This document shows positions 1 to 13,354 of a DNA stretch of 64,000 bases, in pieces (the stretch's first letter is position 1; the number at the start of each line of letters is the position of its first letter). Both the position numbers and the translations under genes were made by a program. The DNA is taken from contig JAXIVH010000087.1 in assembly GCA_036785325.1 (NCBI GenBank), positions 221,501 through 285,500 of the forward strand, written 5' to 3'. Under the pieces are notes generated by a model. That model had not been told where the DNA came from and did no database searches. It saw only the letters and a list, made by a program, of their open reading frames with translations. The stretch comes from Urophycis tenuis (taxonomy: Eukaryota; Chordata; Actinopteri; Gadiformes; Phycidae).

Positions 1-434
1 GTGAGACACTCTAGGGTTAGTACCCCCAATACTACAGTGAGACACTCTGGGGTTAGTCCCCCCAATACTACAGTGAGACACTCTGGGGTTAGTCCCCCCA
101 ATACTACAGTGAGACACTCTGGGGTTAGTCCCCCCAAAACTACAGTGAGACACTCTGGGGTTAGTACCCCCAATACTACAGTGAGACACTCTGGGGTTAG
201 TACCCCCAATACTACAGTGAGACACTCTGGGGTTAGTCCCCCCAATACTACAGTGAGACACTCTGGGGTTAGTCCCCCCAATACTACAGTGAGACACTCT
301 GGGGTTAGTCCCCCCAATACTACAGTGAGACACTCTGTGGTTAGTACCACCAATACTACAGTGAGACACTCTGGGGTTAGTCCCCCCAATACTACAGTGA
401 GACACCCCAGGGTTAGTCCCTCCCGTCGGGAGAC
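1..434. repeat. 36-bp minisatellite in ddx27 intron 2
   Basis: About twelve head-to-tail copies of a 36-bp unit begin at base 1, 37, 73, 109 and so on. Each starts GTGAGACACTCTGGGGTTAG. Copies differ by a few bases. The array runs to the splice donor of ddx27 exon 2 at 440/439; the last, diverged half-unit abuts the exon. The long plus-strand open frame through it exists only because 36 is a multiple of three and the unit lacks stops, so it is not a gene. Confidence 0.95.
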
Positions 435-440
435 ACTGAC

Positions 441-1529
441 CCGTTTCTTGAGCTGTGACATCACGTCGGCCAGCGGCCAGTCCGGGTTGTCTGGTGCATC
501 TCGCGCTCCGAACTCAAAGCTGCAGTTGAAGTCTCCGGCTCCACGGCCCCGCTGCGCCTCCTTCTTCCTCCGGTTCAGGACGATGGGCTGGTCCTGCTGT
601 CACACAACACCTTCACTCACCCCGCACACTACCATACATCCAGAGCCGCGTGCACTGAGTCTGTACCTCTCTCTATAGCCGGGCTATGAGTCTCCATCTC
701 TTATACATTATTTATATATAGTATCCAGTGTGGGCAGCAAAGTAAGCATTTCATTGTCCAGGGAAACGCGTTTCTTTACTGCACACATGACAATAAAACC
801 TTTGAATCCTTTGAATCTCTCTCTATAGCCAGGTTATGAGTCTCTACCTCTCTCTCTATTGACAAGTTATGAGTCTCTACCTCCCTCTATTGACAGGTTA
901 TGAGTCTGCACCTCTCTATTGACAAGTTATGTGTCTGTACCTCTCTCTATAGCCAGGCCATGGCTCTGGGACTCTCTATAGCCAGGTTATGAGTCTCTAC
1001 CTCTCTCTCTATTGACAGGTTATGAGTCTGCACCTCTCTATTGACAATTTATGTGTCTGTATCTCTCTCTATAGCCAGGCCATGGGTCTGGGACTCTCTC
1101 TCTATAGCTGAGTCTCTACCCCTCTCTATAGCCAGGCCATGGAACTCTCTATAGCTGAGTCTTTACCCCTCTCTATAGCCAGGCTATGGGTCTGGGACTC
1201 TCTCTATAGTCAGGCTATGGTCCTGGGACTCTCTCTATAACCAGGCCATGGGTCTGGGACTCTCTCTTTAGCAGAGTCTCTACCCCTCTCTATAGCCAGG
1301 CTATGGGTCTGGGACTCCCTATAGCTGAGAGTCCAACTTTTTCGATAGCTATGAGTTTGTACCTTTCTCATGTCATGTGTCATGAGCCTGTACTTTCCTA
1401 TAAAGCCAGGCTATGAGTCTGCAGCCAGCAACATAAACTTACTTCTCCATCATCCGAATCAGTCTCTGGTTCTACGGCAACGTCGTCATCGTCGAGGATG
1501 GTTCCGATCAGGTCCAGTTCACTCAACAT
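441..1529 (-). CDS. ddx27: DDX27 DEAD-box RNA helicase, N-terminal two coding exons (partial)
   Basis: Two minus-strand exons are visible. Exon 1 is 1529-1443 (ATG at 1529-1527; 29 codons, donor GTAAGTT at 1442). Exon 2 is 596-441 (52 codons, acceptor ACAG, donor GTCAGT). They encode MLSELDLIGTILDDDD, an acidic stretch, then QPIVLNRRKK and PDWPLADVMSQLKKR. This matches the start of DDX27, which in vertebrates opens with a similar MLxELGLIGTI motif and a conserved W-LADVMSQLKK segment. DDX27 is a nucleolar DEAD-box helicase working with the PeBoW complex in pre-60S ribosome assembly. The helicase core lies off the left edge. Intron 1 holds an L2 3'-end fragment and simple repeats, and intron 2 a 36-bp minisatellite. 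Identification rests on remembered family sequence; no database search was possible. Confidence 0.85.
660..1425. repeat. ddx27 intron 1: LINE 3'-end fragment plus degenerate ~30-bp repeats
   Basis: Bases 700-822 resemble the 3' end of a teleost L2-type LINE in plus orientation, finishing in ACATGACAATAAAACC followed by a duplicated CTTTGAATC tail. From about 823 to 1340 the sequence repeats a loose unit around CTCTCTATAGCCAGGCTATG with many small changes. No exon-like sequence is seen here. Confidence 0.7.
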
Positions 1530-2008
1530 GACGACGTCAGGAGAAACGAATGAATTCGTTTCCAGATCAGCTACCTAACTGATCAAAACAATTCGCTACC
1601 CTGCTCGCGTGTCCGCGATGCTCACGTGTGAACAGCGGAAGCAGACCAAGTGCTGGCGGATGTAGACGGACGGCTTGACGGAAGTACAATGCAGACGGCA
1701 ACTCCGCCCTAGCGGTCGGCGGTACGAACTGCGCGACTGAAATTTTATAAAAACCTTCATAACGCACGTCTCAAATTAGACTGAGATTTATTCTAAATAC
1801 ATTATGTAGCTAACGATCTCTGCAGCAATTATGAAACATTTTACCATGTAGCGAGTTTATTTAACCATCTCAATAGCAGTATTGGTGTATTTCAACATCT
1901 TTGTAACTGTGTAACACTATAGTAAATTAAATAATTTCAAGGTGTACGTTTTGTAACAAGTTACCAAGGAAACCGACACAAACCAGTAAGTCAAAATGTC
2001 CTGAGGAC

Positions 2009-2014
2009 TCTTTA
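2009..2014 (-). terminator. snrpb: snrpb poly(A) signal
   Basis: TTTATT on the plus strand (AATAAA on the gene strand) lies about 60 bases beyond the snrpb stop codon. It is the nearest canonical signal and gives a short 3' UTR. Confidence 0.65.
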
Positions 2015-2071
2015 TTAAAAAAAACATAAAACACAAAAGTTGAAACTATACAACTAGACTGGTGGGGGTGC

Positions 2072-5755
<3,684 letters not shown>

Positions 5756-6480
5756 CTTAGCGGCTGTGATGGCTCCGATGTCACTCAGATTTCGCCAACT
5801 ATGTTCAAAAATTGACCCGCGAAGCTCCGACCGGGCCGCTGGGTTTTTAAGTAGAGTTACAGGAAGTGATAGAGGGATGGGAAAAGGGAAGTGACGTAGG
5901 GGAACTCGCGTGCAACTCAATATATGCTCCGTCGCCCAAACTCCTTATTGTAAAGTTCCCATCGATTGCAGCACATTTCTAACGCGATCCTGAATTTAAA
6001 TAAATAAAATACTGTACATTATATCCAATCACACAGTGAACACACAGAAAACACACAGTGGCGCACAATAATTTCCCACAGTTGGCCTTTTTATTACAAA
6101 ACAAGGTGATGTTTACATCCAACTTCTCACGCACTTGAGAAGTCCCCTAAACTTCTTCTTATTATTATTACTACTATAACGGTCGTAGTCGTAGAACATG
6201 GGAGACAACTGGCCTTCCGTCACGGGGACAGAAGGCTGCGTTCACCTTGGGTCCGTTGCCACGGCAACCGCGGGAGAGATGCCTCGGTGCTGATGCTGCA
6301 GTGGTCGGGACGCCGCTCGAGACATAAAGTGACTCACCGACCCCGCGAAGCGGCGAAGGAGAGGATGATGAAGATGACGATGAGGAAGATGGCGACAAGG
6401 AAGATAGCACGTTAGCATCTCTGTGTTAGCATCTCGGTGTAGCCCGGTACATGAGCCGGACGTTAAGGGACTGTTAATGA
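5756..6480. promoter_or_regulatory. Divergent promoter region, snrpb (-) / RNF182-like (+)
   Basis: snrpb's 5' UTR runs left from about 5900, and the noncoding first exon of the RNF182-like gene ends at 6559. The interval between them contains GC-rich, CpG-bearing sequence (about 5790-5930 and 6230-6440). The two genes are transcribed away from each other. Exact start sites cannot be placed from sequence alone. Confidence 0.5.
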
Positions 6481-6572
6481 GCTGTTGCTGCTGAAGTGCT
6501 GCAGTGTACAGGAGAGGTGCTGCCAGAGGACAGACGGACAGGAAGGAACATTCCAACAGGTAAGAAACACAC

Positions 6573-6573
<1 letters not shown>

Positions 6574-6617
<44 letters not shown>
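6574..6617. repeat. (CA)n microsatellite just after a splice donor
   Basis: About 22 CA units start 14 bases downstream of the donor GTAAGA (6560) of the RNF182-like noncoding exon 1. Confidence 0.95.
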
Positions 6618-6620
<3 letters not shown>

Positions 6621-7022
6621 CTTTTAAATATCAGCCAATCACGTGGCAGCAGGAGCTGCCCAACATCAGGACGATGATGATGATAAAAGACGAGGGTCCG
6701 TCATTCCATTTATTTCACTTTATTTCTTCATTTGTGTACAAAGTGTTGATAACCGATCTGAAACATGCATTAAGATTAAAACTGTTTGCTCTTATGTCCA
6801 GCTAGATTCATAATGCTAAAATTACCACTGTTAAAATGTCCACAACATCATCACAGCCTACCTGAGTACTGTGGCTGACCATGCCTACCTGACAGCCTAC
6901 CTGGTGTGGCTGACCATGCCTACCTGACAGCCTACCTGAGTATTACTTACCTGAGTACTTAATACTCTCCACAGATTGGATGAACCTTACTTCCTGGTTG
7001 AACTTGGGAAACAGCCAACAGC

Positions 7023-9688
7023 ATGAAGCAGCTGCCGGGGGCGGAGTCTGACCCAGCCGCCGAAGGCAAGGTAATATCTTTCCTAATACCTCTTTCTCTC
7101 TATATATACTATACAGTATGTATCTTTATATTTCTCTGTACACATGACCCTGGCCCGTGCTGTAGGTGGAGGTGTGGGGTCAGTCTCTGGTCTACACGGT
7201 GGAGGAGCTGGAGTGTAAGATCTGCTACAACCGTTATGACAGCAGGAGCCGTCGGCCCAAGCTGCTGGCCTGCCTGCACCGGGTCTGCCTCAAGTGTCTC
7301 AAGAAGATGGTGGACGTGGGTGAGTCTCCTCATCTGCTAACCCCCACGCTCTCATCCTAACCCTCACCCTCTAAACCGAACTCTCTCACCTGCTAACCCT
7401 CACCCTCTAAACCGAACTCTCTCACCTGCTAACCCTCACCCTCTAAACCTAACTCTCTCACCTGCTAACCCTCACCCTCTAAACCTAACTCTCTCACCTG
7501 CTAACCCTCACCCTCTAAACCTAACTCTCTCACCTGCTAACCCTCACATTCTAAACCTAACTCTCTCACCTGCTAACCCACACCCTCTAAAACCTAACTC
7601 TCTAACCCTAACCCTCTAACATGATTTTGTCGAAATACATTTGAAGCATAGAAGAAGAATAAAAGAATAGAAGAATAAAAATTTCACCCTGATTTAGACT
7701 TTCAAACTTTAGCTGTTGCATAAAGTACCCCAGTAATATAAAACACCTCCGCCTTCACATTCACCCCGTGAACACAGGAGGTAGACCAGGAAGAGCTTTC
7801 ACTCCTGTGCTCTAGACTCTTCTCTTGTCTCTCAGGGGAATCATCTCCTTCAGTGGTCAGCTGTCCATTCTGTCGTCATGAGACCTTCATCCCTGATGAG
7901 GAGGTGAGCCCTCATGTGAACGTGATTTATGTCCACATGTAAGAAACTAGATTTGCTGGATTTAATCAACCGATGATATTACCTTTGTGACGCAAAAGCT
8001 GCTCAGCAGTCTCAAGTCCACATAGCACCTGTCTTAGTGCTGGACGTCTACCTCTCAGTTCTTAGTGCTGGACGTCTAGCGCTCAGTTCTTAGTGCTGGA
8101 CGTCTACCGCTCAGTTCTCAGTGCTGGACGTCTACCTCTCAGTTCTCAGTGCTGGACGTCTACCGCTCAGTTCTTAGTGCTGGACGTCTACCGCTCAGTT
8201 CTTAGTGCTGGACGACTTCCGCTGGTGGAGTGATCGAGTGTCAGCTTGAGCATTTGGAAAAAGTTTTATAACACTGGAGCACATGTGTTCCTCCAGCCAG
8301 ATGTGTAGCTCCACCAAGATGTGTTGCTCCAGCCAGATGTTTCTGTGCAGGTGTGGCTGATGGAGGACGACCGCCACGTCCTGGCCGTCCTGTCCTGCCA
8401 CGACCAGCTGGGCCGGACCGGGCTGCGCTCTGGAACCGAGGTGGTGCTGAGCCCAGACAGCCTGACTGGTAACTCACCCTCACCCCCTAACCCTCAACCT
8501 CTAACCTTATCCCGCACCCTCTAACCATACTCCACTAAACCTCACCCTCTAACCCTCTCACCTTTACCCTCTAACCCTCACCCCCTAAACCTCACCCTCT
8601 AAACCTCACCCTCTAAACCTCATCCCCTAAACCTCACCCCCTAAACCTCACCCTCTAACCCTCACCCTCTAAACCTCACCCTCTAAACCTCACCCCCTAA
8701 ACCTCACCCCCTAAACCTCACCCTCTAACCCTCACCCTCTAAACCTCATCCCCTAAACCTCACCCTCTAAACCTCACCATCTAACCATCACACTCTAACC
8801 ATACCCCCCTAAACCTCACCCTCTAACCCTCACCCTCTAACACTCACTCTCTAACCTTAACCCTCTAACCATACCCCCCTAAACCTCACCCTCTAACCCT
8901 CACCCTCTAACACTCACCCGCTAACCTTAACCCCTAGTGTCTACAGCAGAACAGGCTTGTAGGCGTGTGTACATGACATCCAGTGCCGCATGGTCTTGTT
9001 TGCTAATCTTGGTGCTAATCCGTAGGGAGACGGAGTGAACTAAAGGCCTTGTTTGATTGCAGGAGTGGAGGGAGCCGAAAGGGGAGGTTCAGTTGGAGAG
9101 GCCACCTCTGACTGTCTGGTGCTGACCATCATGCAGCTCCCTGGGGAGTCGTCTGAGTCCCTGAGCATGATCAACATGCTGTACCCCAACTCCCTCCCCT
9201 GCAACGCCTCCACTCACAAGTGTCGCGCCTGGACTTCCAGAAGCCTCCCTCGCTGTGTGCTGGGGGCCCTCTGTCTGGTGAGTTACCATGAGTTAGACTT
9301 TAACTAGTACTAGTGCACCAGCATGCGCCCCATAGTACCTTAACTAGTACAAGTACACATTGTGCTCCATAACACATAAGCTAGTGAACAATGTGTTCCA
9401 TAACACTGAAGCTAGTCACAATCTGTAACATTCAGTTGTTATAGCAACATGGATAGTGCAGGCAGATTAAGAGAACGAGTAGAGCTGGTAACAAGTGTGT
9501 GTTTGCAGGTGTACTTCAGTTCCCTCCCCCTGGGCATCTACCTGCTGATGATTGGTCAGCTGTGGCTGGGGGTGGTCCTGGTCAGCCTGGTTCCCTTCAC
9601 CCTGCTGCTCTGCATCCTCTATGGCTTCTGCCAATGTCTCTGTCATGAGCTGCTGGAGACACTGGGCCGCCACAACACTGCACCCTGA
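7023..9688 (+). CDS. RNF182-like RING finger E3 ubiquitin ligase with C-terminal membrane hairpin
   Basis: Six coding exons, 7023-7070, 7166-7319, 7836-7903, 8351-8468, 9063-9277 and 9509-9688, give 260 residues with all phases consistent. A noncoding exon ends at 6559 (CAACAG|GTAAGA), joining 6975. A C3HC4 RING is visible: C33, C36, C52, H54, C57, C60, C77, C80 ([11 protein letters not shown] ... [10 protein letters not shown]). The C-terminus, [20 protein letters not shown] then [20 protein letters not shown], forms two hydrophobic segments (about 193-215 and 219-241). It closely resembles RNF182, an E3 ligase of endomembranes. RNF182 itself is mostly encoded by one exon, so this may be an older, intron-bearing paralogue. 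I therefore give no symbol. Family-level identity is firm; the substrate is unknown. The stop codon TGA is the first unit of a 16-bp tandem array. Confidence 0.88.
7336..7615. repeat. 36-bp telomere-like minisatellite after an RNF182-like donor
   Basis: About seven units around CACCTGCTAACCCTCACCCT occur, starting within 15 bases of the donor of coding exon 2 (7320). The CCCTAA-like motifs are interrupted and interstitial, so this is not a telomere. Confidence 0.9.
8032..8215. repeat. 28-bp minisatellite
   Basis: About six and a half copies of a 28-base unit, GTGCTGGACGTCTACCGCTC followed by AGTTCTTA, lie in the third coding intron of the RNF182-like gene. Confidence 0.92.
8469..8937. repeat. 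Telomere-like ~14-bp repeats starting at a splice donor
   Basis: Degenerate CCTCACCCTCTAAA units (about 30) begin immediately after the donor GTAACT at 8469 of the fourth RNF182-like coding exon and fill most of the following intron. Confidence 0.92.
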
Positions 9689-10425
9689 GCCTACCGCACC
9701 CTGAGCCTCCCGTACCCTGAGCCTACCGTACCCTGAGCCTACCGCACCCTGAGCCTACCGTACCCTGAGCCTCCCGTACCCTGAGCCTACCGTACCCTGA
9801 GCCTACCGTACCCTGAGCCTACCGTACCCTGAGCCTCCCGTACCCTGAGCCTCCCGTACCCTGAGCCTACCGTACCCTGAGCCTACCGTACCCTGAACCT
9901 ACCGTACCCTGAGCCTACCGTACCCTGAGCCTACCGTACCCTGAACCTACCGTACCCTGAGCCTCCCGTACCCTGAACCTACCGTACCCTGAGCCTACCG
10001 TACCCTGAGCCTCCCGTACCCTGAACCTACCGTACCCTGAGCCTACCGTACCCTGAGCCTCCCGTACCTTGAGCCTCCCGTACCCTGAGCCTACCGTACC
10101 CTGAGCCTACCGTACCCTGAGCCTACCGTACCCTGAGCCTCCCGTACCCTGAGCCTCCCGTACCCTGAGCCTACCGTACCCTGAGCCTACCGTACCCTGA
10201 GCCTACCGTACCCTGAGCCTACCGTACCCTGAGCCTCCTGTACCCTGAGCCTACCGTACCCAGAGCCTACCGTACTCTGAGCCTACCGTACCCTGAGCCT
10301 ACCGTACCCTGAGCCTCCTGTACCCTGAGCCTACCGTACCCTGAACCTACCGTACTCTGAGCCTACCGTACCCTGAGCCTACCGTACCCTGAGCCTCCCA
10401 TACCCTGAGCCTACTGTACTCTGAC
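9672..10425. repeat. 16-bp minisatellite seeded on the RNF182-like stop codon
   Basis: The last codons GCA CCC TGA are the first copy of a 16-base unit, GTACCCTGAGCCTACC, that repeats about 46 times through the 3' UTR. Variants are CCTCCC for CCTACC and GAACC for GAGCC. Confidence 0.95.
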
Positions 10426-10659
10426 CATAGCATATCTGAGCCCTACCGTACCCTGACCCTACCCTGCTGTACCCTGCCCCACCTACACCCGACCCAAAGG
10501 GTACCAGCACCGTACCCACAACCCCTCCTCTCTCTGAGCCATGGACAAAAGCCCAGCCTTTCTAAGCTACAATCACCAGCAATTACTGACACATAACTTC
10601 ACCTAGAGGAGACTGGATAATGACGTCATCATGATGAAGAGGTAATGGGAACACGTGAT

Positions 10660-10661
10660 GG

Positions 10662-10704
<43 letters not shown>

Positions 10705-11775
10705 ATGGTTGTTAGGGTAGATACCATGTGGTTTCACTTAATTCCTGATCCATATGCATATGTTTCCACTGAACTTATAGACTTCAGTGTTGGCAGCCAT
10801 GTTGGAATGTAGTTATTTATCTTAAACTCTTCTGTGTAGTTCATGTCTACATTAAATGCAACTTCCTTATAACTCTGGTCATTATGGGCTATCCAAAATC
10901 TTCATTCAGAAAAACTGTCAGTTAAGATCATGTTACTATGGGAACCACTGTGTTCCAAACCCTGCTTAACTCTTGTAACCCCTGTGTAACTATGGCAACC
11001 TGTGAGTTCTAGAACACTGGTGTAACTTTGGCAACCTGTGAGTTCTAGAACACTGTGGTGTAACTATAGTAACCTATGAGTTCCAGAACACTGTGGTGTA
11101 ACTATAGCAACCTGTGAGTTCTAGAACACTGGTGTAACTATGGCAACCTGTGAGTTCTAGAACACTGTGGTGTAAATATGATAGGCAGTGAGTTGTAGAA
11201 CATTGTGGTGTAACTATGGTAACCAGTTTGTTCCAGATCTAAACATCTGGTTTCTCGTGAAAATGGAGTTGACCCTGGTTGTGAAACTGGTTTCATGTAA
11301 AAAATTTTTAAGAAGGAGTTGACTGGTTGTGAAACAGATATCAGTTGACTCTGGTTGTGATACTGGTTTCATGTTAAAACAGAGTTGATGCTGGATGTTA
11401 AACTTATTTCATGTTAAACTACAGTTGATGTTTGGATGTGAAACTGGTTTCATGTAAAAAGAAGAGTTGACTGGTTGTGAAAGTGTTTTTTTTGTTAAAA
11501 CAGAGTTGACAGTTGAAAGTGAAACTGGTTTCATATTAAAACAGAGTTGATGCTGTATGTGAAACTGGTTTCATGTTAAACTACAGTTGATGTTTGAATG
11601 TGAAACTAGTTTGATATTAAAACAGAGTTCACTCTGGTCATGAAACTCATTTCATGTTAAAACAGAGTTGATACTGGATGTAAAACTGGTTTCATGTTAA
11701 ACTACAGTTGAGTTTGGATGTGAAACTGGTTTCATGTTAAAACAGAGTTGACGCAGGATGTGAAACCGGTCTCAT
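10660..11775. repeat. 3' UTR / downstream repeats: (GAT)n, ~43-bp and ~40-bp arrays
   Basis: A (GAT)n run is at 10664-10704. From about 10960 to 11235 copies of a unit containing GTAACTATGGCAACCTGTGA recur. From about 11240 to 11775 a second unit containing GAAACTGGTTTCATGTTAAA recurs with much divergence. All lie between the RNF182-like stop codon and its first AATAAA at 12081, so they may be in the transcript's long 3' UTR. Confidence 0.85.
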
Positions 11776-12080
11776 GTTAAACAACCGCTTATCTTTCAGA
11801 GCATACCCATAGAGTATGTTTTATTTGAAGACAATTTGATTCATCCTGAAATGTTCACCTGAGCTGCCCTGTAAAACTAATTTAGAATGGACATGCTGCT
11901 TAGGAAGTGTAACGTGTCTGTGTTAACGCTCCTGTTTCATCAGCTGTGCAGATGACCGCACCTTGGCCGTCTGCTTCTGTACAGTAAATCAATATCAAGT
12001 CTTCTTGGATTTTAATGAGAGGCCTGAAGTCGTTAGATGTGGGCTCATGTCTGTGTCAGTGAATGTTTATTTTTATCTTT

Positions 12081-12086
12081 AATAAA
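12081..12086 (+). terminator. Candidate poly(A) signal for the RNF182-like gene
   Basis: AATAAA on the plus strand in TCTTTAATAAAACAC. It lies 2.4 kb after the stop codon, which would make the 3' UTR unusually long and mostly tandem repeat. An earlier non-canonical site is possible. Confidence 0.4.
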
Positions 12087-12149
12087 ACACAAAACCAACA
12101 TCTATGATAATTTTTTGCTGCAACTTATTTCGTCATAAGTTGTAGCACT

Positions 12150-12850
12150 TCTATACTGTATATATTTCATATGCAATGGATGAGAAATGTAAAGGTTACC
12201 ACCCTGTTTATCCAGAGAGACCGCAGCTCCCTTGCCTCATTGTTGACCTGGTCAATCGGCCGTCTTGCCCTCTCCATCATGGCGGCGCTTTGGCGTATCA
12301 TCACAGGGCAGCAACACTAAAGGTTTACCCTAATATCCTACCTCCTGTACCCTACCTTTTACCTCTATATTCTACCTGCTATATCCTACTTCTTGCCTCC
12401 TATTCACTATATTCTATCTCCTATCCACTATATCCAGCTAACTATATACTACCTCTACCAACCTTATCTTCCAGCAATATCCTACCTCTATATCCAACCA
12501 CTATATCTTATTCTGTGCTACTGCTATATACGAGTATATCCTACAACGACTGTACATACGACCCCCTTCCTGCTCCAGCTGGAGGCTGCAGAGGAAGACA
12601 GCAGGCCTCTTGTTGCTGAAAGACATGATGGGAAACGGCAGACAACACCAGGGACCGCCAGGCAATTAAAACAAGGAGCACAGGGAGCTCCTTCCTCCTC
12701 CCAGGAGCGGCAGGAGAGAGGTCTACTGGGAGAGAGAGAAGGTGGGAGGGGAGGAGAGGGAGGAGGGAAGGAGAGAGAGGAGGGGAGGAGAGAGGATGTG
12801 AGGATTAAAGGGTTAAAGAGGGGAGAGGGGGGGGGGGGTTAGCGGGGAGG
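12150..12850. other. Low-complexity intergenic stretch
   Basis: Bases 12330-12560 are pyrimidine/TATA-rich with repeated CTATATCCTACCTC-like words. Bases 12700-12840 are GA/GGGAG-rich, ending in a run of Gs. Open frames here have biased composition and no domain. The far end probably contains the noncoding first exon of the next gene, with a plausible donor GATTG|GTGAGC at 13006. Confidence 0.55.
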
Positions 12851-13114
12851 AGTGTAACCTGTGTTGGAAACCTTGCCTCCTCCCCCAGGAGCAGAGGTTA
12901 CCTGGAGAGACTGAGGACGGACACACTTCTCCTACTGCCTCGCTAGGACATAAGGTGTCGGGGACAAGTTTCTAGGACACAAGGTGACTTGGAGACAAAG
13001 GATTGGTGAGCACCAGAGCTGGGTTTACAGAGATGTGAAGCAAACCTACCTGTGTCTTTAACTGACTGTCTGTCCACCAGTCTCTCTACTGTCTTTCTGC
13101 CATCTTTCTGCTAG

Positions 13115-13323
13115 ATGAGTCGCTGGCGCCGGTCTCTGGATGAGCTGCAGGTGCGCCGTAGGCAGCTGGGGGAGTGCGAGCGCGGACAGGAAGCTCTGAG
13201 CCGAGTCACTTCCTGTTACCAGCAGCTGTCGTCTGCACTGGGCAGCAGCTGTGATGGCAGCTTCCTAAGAGAGGAGATGGAGGAGAGCAGAGTGCTGGCC
13301 CACAAGATCTGCTCTGGTATGAC

Positions 13324-13354
<31 letters not shown>

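Noticed and set aside
1..678. 225-codon open frame at the left edge
   Set aside because: It is the 36-bp minisatellite plus the antisense of ddx27 exon 2.
8469..8937. Telomere or interstitial telomeric fusion site
   Set aside because: Units are degenerate CCTCACCCTCTAAA, not CCCTAA, and sit inside an intron; the same applies to 49745-50590.
12176..12842. Coding genes of about 147-149 codons
   Set aside because: Composition follows TATATCC and GA-rich simple sequence; no motif and no exon signals.
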